From the NCBI GenBank assembly GCA_013697245.1, contig JACCXH010000061.1, positions 1 through 58,928 on the forward strand: a stretch of 58,928 bases of DNA, in the 5' to 3' direction. A program made the position numbers and the translations under genes. The DNA comes from Bacteroidota bacterium (GTDB taxonomy: Bacteria > Bacteroidota > Bacteroidia > B-17B0 > Aurantibacillaceae). The notes beneath the pieces are model-generated. The model made no database searches. It had not been told where the DNA came from and was given only the letters and a program-made list of their open reading frames with translations. Shown here piece after piece: positions 37,984 to 46,746 of this stretch (position 1 is the stretch's first letter; each line of letters begins with the position of its first letter).

Positions 37984-38589
37984 TTATAGGTTTTTAGCTG
38001 AAATTAATTTTAGGTCATTATCCAATTCATATAAGCGCGGTTGGCCTGTACCTATTTCAAATTCAAGGATCTGGGCAGGTGTCATTTTTTCTAGATACAT
38101 AATTAAGGCACGCAAACTATTTCCATGTGCTGCAATTACAACATTTTTTCCTGCTTTAAGTTTAGGAACTATTTCCGCTTCAAAATAAGGGATAACACGG
38201 GCGGCAGTATCTTTTAAACTTTCGCCATTTGGTGGCGGCACATCATAACTCCTACGCCAGATCTTTACCTGTTCCGGACCATATTTTTTTTCGGTTTCTG
38301 TTTTATCTAAACCCTGCAAGTCGCCATACATACGTTCGTTGAGGGCTTTATTAAAGAACGGAATCAATGGGGGATGGCCTGCTGTTTCTAACGCAATAGC
38401 CAGTGTATTTTGCGCGCGTTTAAGTGCTGATGCGTAAGCGTAATCAAAACGAAAACCTTTTATTTTTAAGCCGGCGTTCTTTGCTTCTTCAATTCCTTTT
38501 GGAGTAAGGTCAACATCTACCCAGCCGGTAAATTTGTTCTCTAAATTCCAGGTACTTTGTCCGTGACGGAAAATAACTAATTGTGCCAT
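37984..38589 (-). CDS. gpmA: 2,3-bisphosphoglycerate-dependent phosphoglycerate mutase
   Basis: 201 residues, the short bacterial form. Catalytic loop LVIFRHGQSTWNLENKFTGW with His, Arg-containing ALKRAQNTL, LNERMYGDLQGLDK with the acid/base Glu, and AAHGNSLRALI with the second His. Interconverts 3- and 2-phosphoglycerate. First gene of the operon with HAD, map and the EEP protein. Confidence 0.93.
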   Translation of the reverse strand: MAQLVIFRHGQSTWNLENKFTGWVDVDLTPKGIEEAKNAGLKIKGFRFDYAYASALKRAQNTLAIALETAGHPPLIPFFNKALNERMYGDLQGLDKTETEKKYGPEQVKIWRRSYDVPPPNGESLKDTAARVIPYFEAEIVPKLKAGKNVVIAAHGNSLRALIMYLEKMTPAQILEFEIGTGQPRLYELDNDLKLISAKNL

Positions 38590-38691
38590 AATAAGGCATA
38601 AATATACTACAAAAATTTTTTTTTTGGAAGAGGAATTTTACTTAGTTATAACACATACGCATCTAAAGCAAAGTTGGGCAATTGTAAAAAG

Positions 38692-40500
38692 CTAAATTTC
38701 TAAGGCTTTTTTAAAATCAACTAAATTATCAGCGTTATCAGGAAGTTCAGTAATCGTAAACTTGTTGCTGTCTTTGTTGGCAGTTGCTTTGAATTGATCT
38801 TTATTACAAATAAATAATTTGTTATTTCTAAAAACACAAAGCGAATAATTGTTAGAAGGTTCGTACGTTATTTTAAAACCATCTTTAAAGGCAATATTGT
38901 AAACCATTTTTGTATTATGATTTACCATGTAAAGAATATCAGGATTAATCGCATTGCCTTTTTCGCCTGAGACGAACATCGGGCTTATGGTTTTGCCTGT
39001 AGGTTCTGCATGTGGACAATCTGAATTATAGACACCAAATGATGAGATTGTAAATAGCCGTGTGGCTTTGGTTTGTGCACTCATAGCATTGAAGTTGGAT
39101 GCTAATTGACTTTGTTCTTTTTGTTTGAATTCGGTAATGAATTTTGCGCGTTGTTTATCAAACTCTTCTTGTTTTGATTTAATTTCGGCCAGGTAAGTTT
39201 TTTGTTTGGCTTCCATTTCGGCCATTAAACGTGTTTCTTCGGCTTGTTTTTTCTCAACAAGGCTTTCGTAATCTTTATATTTTTGCTGATATTTTTTTTC
39301 TGCTTTCTCAAGGTCGGCACCGCTTAGAGTAGGGTACACGATCAGTTTTTCAACCTGCTTACGGTAGGTGAGTGTAAGTAAATAATTTTTTCCTTTTACA
39401 GGGCCTTCACTCACTTTTACATCGCTCCAGGTAATTTCGTGCATATCCGGACGATAATTTTTATTTTCCGGACCTACTTCAAAAATTACGTTATTAAATG
39501 CGGCCAGCTCGGGGAACTCGTTATAACTGCCTTCCAAATAAAATGTTGGTCGGCCGGGGGTTGGTTTATTTATTTTTGTTGGTTCTTTAACTTTTGGGAT
39601 TGCATCGATTTTTTTGGTGTAAACAGTTTTTACGCTGTCTATTTTTTTTGGGATAACAACTTCTATTTGATCTTTTATGAGTTGAAGTTTTGTTGATCTT
39701 TTTATATAGTTATCAGAATTGTCTTTATCGTTATTATCAAAATCATTTGTTTCGTGGTTATTACCGGAAATAGAATTGGCATGATCTTTTTTAATATACT
39801 GCCAGTTCTTAGTAACTGTATCTAAATAATATTGATTGAATTTGTTTTCTGAATTTGCCGACGCTAATTCTATTTCAACTTTCTTATCTTTTTTAATAAA
39901 AACAGGCTCGCCGTTCTGTGTACCTTTAATATCAAACATGCCGGCGCTTTCTAAATTATATTTTGTTCCGGCGCTATCGTAGTTCATTGGAATACCCGAA
40001 GCAATAATATCTGCTGCATCGTGAAACTCGCGGTATTCGATGGTTACATCTCCAATAACATCCTTACCGTTCTTATCTACAAATGTATTTACCGGTACTT
40101 TAATTTTTGAAGAGGAGGGATGTTTTAGTTCACCACCCTTGGCGTTATTGATCTTGTAGGAAGTGTAATTTACTTTTAAGTTCTGCGAAGGCTCGTTAAT
40201 GAAGCTCTTTTTTGTTGGGATATTTTGGTTGTTATTGTTTTGAGTAATTACTGTTTCATGTGTGGTGTTTTGTTTGGTTTCGTTTTTAAACAGAGCTAAA
40301 TAACTAATGGTGCAAATTACGGTGATGCCCGCTATTACAGCCGAGTATCGGACTTTTTTGCTTTTCCACCAACTTTTATCGTGTTTGGCTTTGTTTAAAC
40401 TTTGTTGTTTGAATTGTTTTACGAGTTGCTCAAAATTTTGGTGTTTTTTAATCTCCTCATCACTGATCTTTGGGCGGTCTATATTAAATTTCGGTTCCAT
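38692..40500 (-). CDS. Large membrane anti-sigma-type protein
   Basis: 602 residues. A cytoplasmic N-terminus (1-45, ISDEEIKKHQNFEQLVKQF), one membrane helix (about 52-70) and a large extracytoplasmic part. It has beta-rich segments (100-230), a disordered stretch, and a charged coiled coil with KYQQKYKDYESLVEKKQAEE (about 400-460). The gene starts 3 bases after the ECF sigma gene, so it is probably the sensing anti-sigma partner. It lacks the HxxxCxxC zinc motif of the ZAS class. Not a recognised family. Confidence 0.65.
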   Translation of the reverse strand: MEPKFNIDRPKISDEEIKKHQNFEQLVKQFKQQSLNKAKHDKSWWKSKKVRYSAVIAGITVICTISYLALFKNETKQNTTHETVITQNNNNQNIPTKKSFINEPSQNLKVNYTSYKINNAKGGELKHPSSSKIKVPVNTFVDKNGKDVIGDVTIEYREFHDAADIIASGIPMNYDSAGTKYNLESAGMFDIKGTQNGEPVFIKKDKKVEIELASANSENKFNQYYLDTVTKNWQYIKKDHANSISGNNHETNDFDNNDKDNSDNYIKRSTKLQLIKDQIEVVIPKKIDSVKTVYTKKIDAIPKVKEPTKINKPTPGRPTFYLEGSYNEFPELAAFNNVIFEVGPENKNYRPDMHEITWSDVKVSEGPVKGKNYLLTLTYRKQVEKLIVYPTLSGADLEKAEKKYQQKYKDYESLVEKKQAEETRLMAEMEAKQKTYLAEIKSKQEEFDKQRAKFITEFKQKEQSQLASNFNAMSAQTKATRLFTISSFGVYNSDCPHAEPTGKTISPMFVSGEKGNAINPDILYMVNHNTKMVYNIAFKDGFKITYEPSNNYSLCVFRNNKLFICNKDQFKATANKDSNKFTITELPDNADNLVDFKKALEI

Positions 40501-40503
40501 ACT

Positions 40504-41079
40504 CTACAATTTTAATTTACTCATCGATTTTTTTAATTTCTCAATAATTCTGTACATTCTAACTTTGGCGTTAACCTCTGTAATATCCAATATCTCGGCA
40601 ATTTCTTTAAATGGTCTTTTTTCAAAGAACCTGAATTCAACCATCTGCATATCTTCTTCATCTAATTCTAATAATAATTTTTTTATGGCCGGAATATATT
40701 CTTCAAAAAAGGGTTCATCATGCTCTTCACAAATATATTTAAGGTCACCAATATCTGCATTAACAGAGCGGCGATCTTTTTGCACGCGGAACATCTGCAT
40801 CATCTCGTTATGAGCAATACGATATAACCAGCTTGCAAAAGGCACGCCTTTAAACTGGTAATTTGGAAGATTGGTAAGGGCTTTTAAAAATACCTGACCT
40901 GTAAGGTCAAAAGCAGTATCCTTATCTTCCATACGTTGGTATAGGTAATTAAAGATCTGTTTGTAGTATTTATTATAAAGTGGACCAAAACGCTCAGGGT
41001 TTTGTTTCGCAGCTTCGATAATAATTAACTCCTCATTGATCTGCTCGTTGGTGTGATGAAAATGTGGGTTAATTGCCAT
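40504..41079 (-). CDS. ECF-type RNA polymerase sigma factor
   Basis: 191 residues. Region 2 has FGPLYNKYYKQIFNYLYQRM, TAFDLTGQVFLKALTNL and FASWLYRIAHNEM; region 4 has VEFRFFEKRPFKEIAEILDI and VRMYRIIEKLKKS. Directs transcription of a stress or envelope regulon, controlled by the adjacent membrane protein. Four phased GRGTGAA repeats lie 130-200 bases upstream. Confidence 0.93.
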   Translation of the reverse strand: MAINPHFHHTNEQINEELIIIEAAKQNPERFGPLYNKYYKQIFNYLYQRMEDKDTAFDLTGQVFLKALTNLPNYQFKGVPFASWLYRIAHNEMMQMFRVQKDRRSVNADIGDLKYICEEHDEPFFEEYIPAIKKLLLELDEEDMQMVEFRFFEKRPFKEIAEILDITEVNAKVRMYRIIEKLKKSMSKLKL

Positions 41080-41210
41080 AAAAGCTCGTTGTTTTTAAAC
41101 ACTTACTTCTTATAAGGGAAAAATCCCTTTAGGGTTACGCCAGAATGTCAAATAACTTCATGATTATAATTAAGTAATTGATAATCAGTTACAAAAATTT
41201 TCGTTAAAAT

Positions 41211-41279
41211 GAGTGAAATATATTATTTACTGGGTGAAAGTAGCTTTTTAATGAGTGAATGAATCAATTTTTGGGTGAA
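41211..41279. repeat. Four phased GRGTGAA repeats
   Basis: GAGTGAA at 41211 and 41253, GGGTGAA at 41232 and 41273; spacing 21, 21 and 20 bases. All on the same strand and on the same helical face, upstream of the sigma factor gene. Candidate cooperative operator. Confidence 0.65.
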
Positions 41280-41341
41280 TGGTTATTCATTAAATGGTTT
41301 TTAATGCTATTCTAATTGCATTTTTCAACTATTTCAATAAA

Positions 41342-41376
41342 AAAAAGGCTGCCCTTTATTAAGACAGCCTTTTTAA
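41342..41376 (-). terminator. Terminator of the PKD surface protein gene
   Basis: AAAAAGGCTG (41342-41351) pairs with CAGCCTTTTT (41365-41374); T run on the minus strand from the A run at 41338. Confidence 0.8.
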
Positions 41377-41397
41377 ATGAGAACCTAACCCAAATTC

Positions 41398-44300
41398 TCA
41401 TTCATCACTTTTTAATATAGACACGTGCCCGGTTAGATCGTGGCTTTTGTTAAAAACGTCAACCACATTTATCTTCCAAACATATACATCTTGTTTAATT
41501 GGCTCGCTGCTGCCTCTTGTATGACCATCCCATTTGTTATTGATATCATTCGATTCGAATAATAAATGTCCCCATCTGTCGTAGATCTGAATAGTGTATT
41601 TATTGATATTATAACCTTCAGCCGTAAAGCCGTCGTTCAAGCCATCATCATTTGGAGTAAAGGTATTTGGAACATATACTACCCATGATGGTTTAATTTT
41701 AATGATCTTAGAAGCCGTGTCTTTACAGCCATATTGGTTGGTTACCACCTGGAATACTACCGGTGTAGTTTTATCTACATTGGTAAAGGTGTAGTTAAAA
41801 TTCTCAACACCAAAACTTGCTCCATCATTAATATAATAACTTGTAGCTACAGCACCCGAAGCGTTAGTGGTAATTTGGCCCGATGGTTCGTTCTCATCCA
41901 ATTCTTGCGGCTCAATTTTAAAATCTGCAATTGGTGATGGGTGAATGATGATATAATCGTTTTGCACCAAAGTACTAATACAACCGCTATCGCTTACTAA
42001 TTTTAAAGTAACTGCATAGTTACCGGTAGAGTAGCAATGTGTAGGATTAAGATCGTAACTTGGTAAACTACCATCACCAAATTGCCATTGGTTAGTGCTA
42101 ATGTGACCATTTGAGATAGTAGAGGAGTTAGTAAAGCTAACACATAAACCGGTGCAACCGCTTTTGTTTGGTGTAGTAAATGCAGGTACCGGTTTTGGAT
42201 TTACATTAACCGATTTTGATTTAACATTTACACAACCATTTACGGTTTGAACTTCTAATTTCACTAAATAAGTACCGCTTGCAGTATAAGTAAATTGTGG
42301 ACTGTGAATTAAGTTGTCGATGATGTTATCGCCATTAAAATCCCATTGGTTACTTACAATTGGGCCGTCAGCCGAAGTGGATAAGTTAGTGAAGTTAGTT
42401 ACATCACCTAAGCAAGTTGATTTAGTTGAAAAGTTGGCAACCGGGTTAGCGTGTACAATTGTTTGATTTATTTTAGAAGAAGCACATTGGTAATTGCTAA
42501 CTGCTTGTAGTTTGGTGTTAAAATTACCAAAGTAAGGAAACACAATGGATGGATTTACCGAAATAGTATCATCCCACACACCATCGTTTTGAAAATCCCA
42601 ACGCCATTTTGTAATGTTACCACCGCTAATGATAGTCGTATTATTAAATTGTGTAGTTTGATTTAAACAAGCATTGTTAGAGCTAAAGTTAACGTTTGGT
42701 AAGTTGTAAATACTAACCATGGCAGTATAAGTAACAGCGCAATTAAAATTAGAAGTAGCAACTAATTGCACAACATAATTATTTGGTAAGCTGTAATTTA
42801 TTTGCGGGTTGGTTTGCGACGAGCTTTGTTGATTACCGAAGTTCCATACATAAGATACAATTGTATTGCCTGTAGCAATGTTGGTTAAATTCGTAAAGCT
42901 CGAAACAGTTCCAAAACATTGGTTCTTTGCAGTAAAAGAAGTTGTTGGGATTGCATGAACAAGAACTGTTTTTGTAAAAGTATTGATGCAATTAAAATTA
43001 CTGATAGCTTGTAAGCTGGCAGTGTAATTATTAACTGCCTGGTAAATGTAGTTTGGATTTGCAAAAGTTGAAGTTGGATTGCCAACATTATCAAAGTTCC
43101 AAAGGTAATTGGTAATTGTACCAGAAGCTATTGAACTGTTGTTGGTAAAAAATGTTGGGGCGCCTAAACATGCGTCGTTATTGGTAAAAGAAACAACCGG
43201 TAAAGGATGTATAACCACATTTGCTGTAAAGTTGGATACACAGTTTTGATTGCTGGTAGCAATTAAAGACACTGGGAAGGTACCGCTGCTGGTATAATTA
43301 AATGATGGATTGGTTGCAGTAGAAGTATTATTATTTCCGAAATTCCATAAGTAAGAGCTAATAGCGCCGGTAGCAATAGTTGAGTTATTTGTAAAATTAA
43401 CTGCTGCACTTTGACAAGTAGCAGGAGCAGTAAAGTTGGCATTTGGAAAAGGGTATATCGCTAAATTTTGTGAAGCAGTATCGCTGCAACCATGATTAGA
43501 GATAGCTATCAAGCTTACCGAGTAATTTCCGGGACCAGGAAAATTATGTACAGGGTTTTGAGCTGATACCGTTGTTGTTCCAAAATTCCATATGTAATTA
43601 GAGATAGAGCCGTTGCTGATGCTTGATGTGCTTGTAAATGTGTATTGTGTAGCACAAGCATTTGGCGATAAGCTATTGAAAGAAACTACCGGTTTTGGGT
43701 AATTAGATAAGGTATAAGTAAAATCAGGGCCACTGCAACCAGTAACTAAAGTAGTTTGGCAGGTATAAACACCTGCTGCTGATACGTTAACACATGGCGT
43801 TGTATTATTTAAAAGACCTGGGCCATTCCAGGTATAAGTTCCAAAGCCTGTTGGTGCGCAAAAAGTTGTACTTGTTCCTGCACAAATGGTATCGGCCGAA
43901 CCTTTGATAAACGAAACACAACTTCCGTCAATATAAGCGTAACCATAGTGTCCGCCTAAAGCGCAGTCAAATGTACTAAAACGAATTGTTACGTTTTGAC
44001 CGATATAATTGGTAAGATCTACGATCACATTTGTCCATGGTTTATAAACCACACCTGCTAAATTTGGAGAGTTAAAAAATCCCGGAACGTTGCCACCGGC
44101 AGCTACATTATAAAAGGTACACGGAATTTGTACACCTGAACTGTCTAACATTTCAATTTGGAAAGCTGGCTGCTCTGCTTGTGTGTGGCCAGGATCCTGA
44201 AAAACTACGGCATATTTGTAAGTGAAGTTGGCATTAGTAGAACTTACCATAAAGGTTTGTTCAATTCTATCTGCCTGGCCTCCTGTAATATTATTACCAA

Positions 44301-44760
44301 TGCGTAAAGAAAAATTTCCACCGGTTGCAACAACAGGAAATCCGCCGGCAGGATCAATTCCTGTGCCCGACATGATGGTTTGTTGGCCGCCCGGATTTGG
44401 GCAGCAACCTAATGGATTAAATAAAGGATGAAAACCGCAAGTTGGGTTCCAGCCATTTATATTGCCGCTTTCAAAATCAATGTTCACACAAGGACCTGCA
44501 AGGGTACTGTATGGATTTTGAGGAAGGTTTTGTTTTTGTTGTGTTTGTTCAACAGGAAGAGATGTGTTGAACTTTTGATGAGAAGAGATGAATTCTTTTC
44601 TATCAGTTGCATTAAGATTTAACTTATCTGCGTAGGTGTTCCAGAAAGAGTAATTAAACGTAGATGTTGTTTCATGCGTAGATGCTGTTTTTGTTTGGCC
44701 GTTTATTATTGTCTGAACAATAACGCCAAGCAGGGCGATAAGGTAGAGTTTTGTTTTCAT
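41398..44760 (-). CDS. PKD-repeat surface protein with gliding-motility (type IX) C-terminal domain
   Basis: 1120 residues. Signal peptide (1-21), a MAM/lectin-like domain (about 90-285, FESGNINGW, GYAYIDGSCV), then seven PKD-like repeats (about 355-970), each with a version of YxWNFGN and ending in a strand with HP or YP. The last 95 residues are the type B sorting domain, marked by YVPNTFTPNDDGLNDGF, IQIYDRWGHLLFES and KWDGHTRG. Type IX secretion should carry it to the cell surface. Probably an adhesin; own terminator downstream. Confidence 0.93.
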   Translation of the reverse strand: MKTKLYLIALLGVIVQTIINGQTKTASTHETTSTFNYSFWNTYADKLNLNATDRKEFISSHQKFNTSLPVEQTQQKQNLPQNPYSTLAGPCVNIDFESGNINGWNPTCGFHPLFNPLGCCPNPGGQQTIMSGTGIDPAGGFPVVATGGNFSLRIGNNITGGQADRIEQTFMVSSTNANFTYKYAVVFQDPGHTQAEQPAFQIEMLDSSGVQIPCTFYNVAAGGNVPGFFNSPNLAGVVYKPWTNVIVDLTNYIGQNVTIRFSTFDCALGGHYGYAYIDGSCVSFIKGSADTICAGTSTTFCAPTGFGTYTWNGPGLLNNTTPCVNVSAAGVYTCQTTLVTGCSGPDFTYTLSNYPKPVVSFNSLSPNACATQYTFTSTSSISNGSISNYIWNFGTTTVSAQNPVHNFPGPGNYSVSLIAISNHGCSDTASQNLAIYPFPNANFTAPATCQSAAVNFTNNSTIATGAISSYLWNFGNNNTSTATNPSFNYTSSGTFPVSLIATSNQNCVSNFTANVVIHPLPVVSFTNNDACLGAPTFFTNNSSIASGTITNYLWNFDNVGNPTSTFANPNYIYQAVNNYTASLQAISNFNCINTFTKTVLVHAIPTTSFTAKNQCFGTVSSFTNLTNIATGNTIVSYVWNFGNQQSSSQTNPQINYSLPNNYVVQLVATSNFNCAVTYTAMVSIYNLPNVNFSSNNACLNQTTQFNNTTIISGGNITKWRWDFQNDGVWDDTISVNPSIVFPYFGNFNTKLQAVSNYQCASSKINQTIVHANPVANFSTKSTCLGDVTNFTNLSTSADGPIVSNQWDFNGDNIIDNLIHSPQFTYTASGTYLVKLEVQTVNGCVNVKSKSVNVNPKPVPAFTTPNKSGCTGLCVSFTNSSTISNGHISTNQWQFGDGSLPSYDLNPTHCYSTGNYAVTLKLVSDSGCISTLVQNDYIIIHPSPIADFKIEPQELDENEPSGQITTNASGAVATSYYINDGASFGVENFNYTFTNVDKTTPVVFQVVTNQYGCKDTASKIIKIKPSWVVYVPNTFTPNDDGLNDGFTAEGYNINKYTIQIYDRWGHLLFESNDINNKWDGHTRGSSEPIKQDVYVWKINVVDVFNKSHDLTGHVSILKSDE

Positions 44761-44862
44761 GACAATGAGATTTTAGTTGGGTTAGTGTTTTCATTAGTGT
44801 TTTCATGTTTCTGTTTTTGATTTTAGTTTTTTTAGTTTTTAGAAAGGTTAATAAATTTCCAT

Positions 44863-44874
44863 CCAAACGTTTGG
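44863..44874. promoter_or_regulatory. 12-base palindrome upstream of the PKD gene
   Basis: CCAAACGTTTGG, perfect palindrome about 100 bases upstream of the start at 44760. Candidate operator; function unknown. Confidence 0.4.
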
Positions 44875-45025
44875 TATTATTATGTTTTAAAGTGGAACAG
44901 GACTTACAATTATATTCTACGGAAAGAAATTAGAAAGGTTGTGTTTGGTTACAAACAATTTTCTGTTAATTACAGTTAATTGGCTGTAATACTAGTAATG
45001 GTATGGGATAAAGGATTACTGTTTT

Positions 45026-45517
45026 TTATTTTCCTAAATTTTTAGCCGAAAATAACATGGGTAATAAATTTGAAACCGAGGGGCTGATAAAAATTTCACC
45101 TTTTTCGCCACTCATTATTAAACGTATGGGCGATTCAAATTTTATCTCGTATTCAGCCATTGCTTGTCTGCAAGCGCCACAAGGTGGCACAGGGATGTTG
45201 ATCTCTTGATTGTTTGTTTTAGCGGAAATAGCAACAGCAATAATTTTTTTAGTTGGATGTTGAGAGGAGGCATAAAAAAAAGCCACACGTTCTGCACAAA
45301 GCCCCGAAGGGTAGGCTGCATTTTCCTGATTGTTGCCGGTAATTACGGTGCCGTCTTCTAACAAAACAGCGGCGCCAACATTAAAGTTAGAGTAGGGCGC
45401 ATAAGCGTTTACCAATGCGAATTTTGCCGCATTTAAAAGTTCCAGGTCTTTTTTATTTAAAGTATCTGTTGATTCGTAAACTTCATAAGTATAATTGCCG
45501 GTAATTTGTTTTGACAT
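45026..45517 (-). CDS. cdd: Cytidine deaminase
   Basis: 163 residues from the ATG at 45517; the longer frame to 45601 only overlaps the oxidoreductase gene. Homotetrameric-type CDA: VNAYAPYSNFNVGAAVLLED at the N-terminus, active site YPSGLCAERVA with zinc Cys and catalytic Glu, then VPPCGACRQAM with the two other zinc Cys. Deaminates cytidine and deoxycytidine to uridine forms. Confidence 0.94.
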   Translation of the reverse strand: MSKQITGNYTYEVYESTDTLNKKDLELLNAAKFALVNAYAPYSNFNVGAAVLLEDGTVITGNNQENAAYPSGLCAERVAFFYASSQHPTKKIIAVAISAKTNNQEINIPVPPCGACRQAMAEYEIKFESPIRLIMSGEKGEIFISPSVSNLLPMLFSAKNLGK

Positions 45518-45539
45518 ATTTAAAGTGTTTAATAAATGT

Positions 45540-46667
45540 TTAATTAATTTCTTTTGCTGCTTGTTCTCCAACCAAACTACCAATGGCAATACCCATGCCA
45601 CCCATTCTTACCGCTGCTAATACATTGTGCTGAACCAATTTTATGATTGGTTTTTTTTCACTTCCAACTCCCATTATTCCGCTCCAGCGTTGGTCAATTT
45701 CAAAGGCTGTTTCGGGTAAAATCATTTCTTTAAGCAAGCGATCTAAGTGTTTTTGTATCTTATTATTAAGTTCAAGTTCTGAGGTGGTCTCCCCTTTAAT
45801 ATCCAGGTTGCGGCCACCACCAAATAAAATACGGTCATCTATATTTCTAAAATAATAATAACCTTGGTTGTAATGAAAAGTACCTTTTATTTTTAGATTT
45901 TTAATTGGCTTGGTTATTAATACCTGTGCTCGCGCGGGTTGCACATCAGGCAGCTCTATTAATTGCTTTGCAAAACCATTGGTAGCAATGACTACTTTTG
46001 CAGCTTTAAAAACACCCATATCACTTAATAATTCTACCGAATTTTTAAAGCTGTTTAGCTTATTGATGCCAATATTATTTAAGATCGTTATTCCTATCTC
46101 CTGCGCCATGGCAATAAGGTTGGCCATCATCAGGCTGGTATCTATCTGTCCTTCATATTTATTTCTAATAATGCCATTTATCTTTTTAAAATAGAGTTCT
46201 TTTGGTGCTACGATAGAATAACAATTTTTTAAACCAATGCTTTTTTTTATTTTTTTATTCAAAAGATCTATTTTTTCGGAACAAGAACCAAAGGTTTTTT
46301 CTTTATCGAACAATTCGTAACCACCAAAACCCTTATACCCGATATTTTTGTCTCCAAGCCGTTTTCTTAAGATCGCAAGGCCTTCCCAACGCATTTCAAC
46401 TGTTTTCCAAACGCTTTCCTCGGGCATTTTTGTTAAGTCGTCTAATAATTCACTAACGCTTCCGAAACAGGCAAAGCCGGCATTTTTTGTACTTGCGCCA
46501 CTTGGCAAAATACCTCTTTCTAATATTAAAATACTTGCTTTTTTGTTTTTTTGTTTAAAGGAAATGGCGGTACTAAGTCCTACAATGCCGCTTCCAACAA
46601 TGATAAGGTCATATTTTTTAAAAAGAAATTTATTTTCCCAATAGCTATGGTTAACAATTTTAAGCAT
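45540..46667 (-). CDS. FAD-dependent oxidoreductase (DAO family)
   Basis: 375 residues. Rossmann motif YDLIIVGSGIVGLSTA at about 19-35, SGASTKNAGFACFG, substrate domain, and the end RWSGIMGVGSEKKPI, GGMGIAIGSLVGEQAA. Members oxidise amino acids such as glycine, sarcosine or proline. Substrate not visible. Co-directed with cdd, 22 bases upstream of it. Confidence 0.88.
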   Translation of the reverse strand: MLKIVNHSYWENKFLFKKYDLIIVGSGIVGLSTAISFKQKNKKASILILERGILPSGASTKNAGFACFGSVSELLDDLTKMPEESVWKTVEMRWEGLAILRKRLGDKNIGYKGFGGYELFDKEKTFGSCSEKIDLLNKKIKKSIGLKNCYSIVAPKELYFKKINGIIRNKYEGQIDTSLMMANLIAMAQEIGITILNNIGINKLNSFKNSVELLSDMGVFKAAKVVIATNGFAKQLIELPDVQPARAQVLITKPIKNLKIKGTFHYNQGYYYFRNIDDRILFGGGRNLDIKGETTSELELNNKIQKHLDRLLKEMILPETAFEIDQRWSGIMGVGSEKKPIIKLVQHNVLAAVRMGGMGIAIGSLVGEQAAKEIN

Positions 46668-46746
46668 TTACAACAAAATAATTAAGAGTTAATTTACAAA
46701 ATTTTTGTAAATTTAGTTTCTGAATTGTGTTACTACAAACTAAGGT

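Larger units (their letters stand above)
41080..41397. other. Intergenic region upstream of the sigma operon
   Basis: 318 bases. It holds four phased 7-base repeats (41211-41279), a long AT-rich stretch and, at its right end, the terminator of the PKD gene. No open frame or RNA gene seen. Confidence 0.6.

Noticed and set aside
45518-45601. N-terminal extension of cytidine deaminase
   Set aside because: Overlaps the oxidoreductase gene in another frame and is not part of the family.
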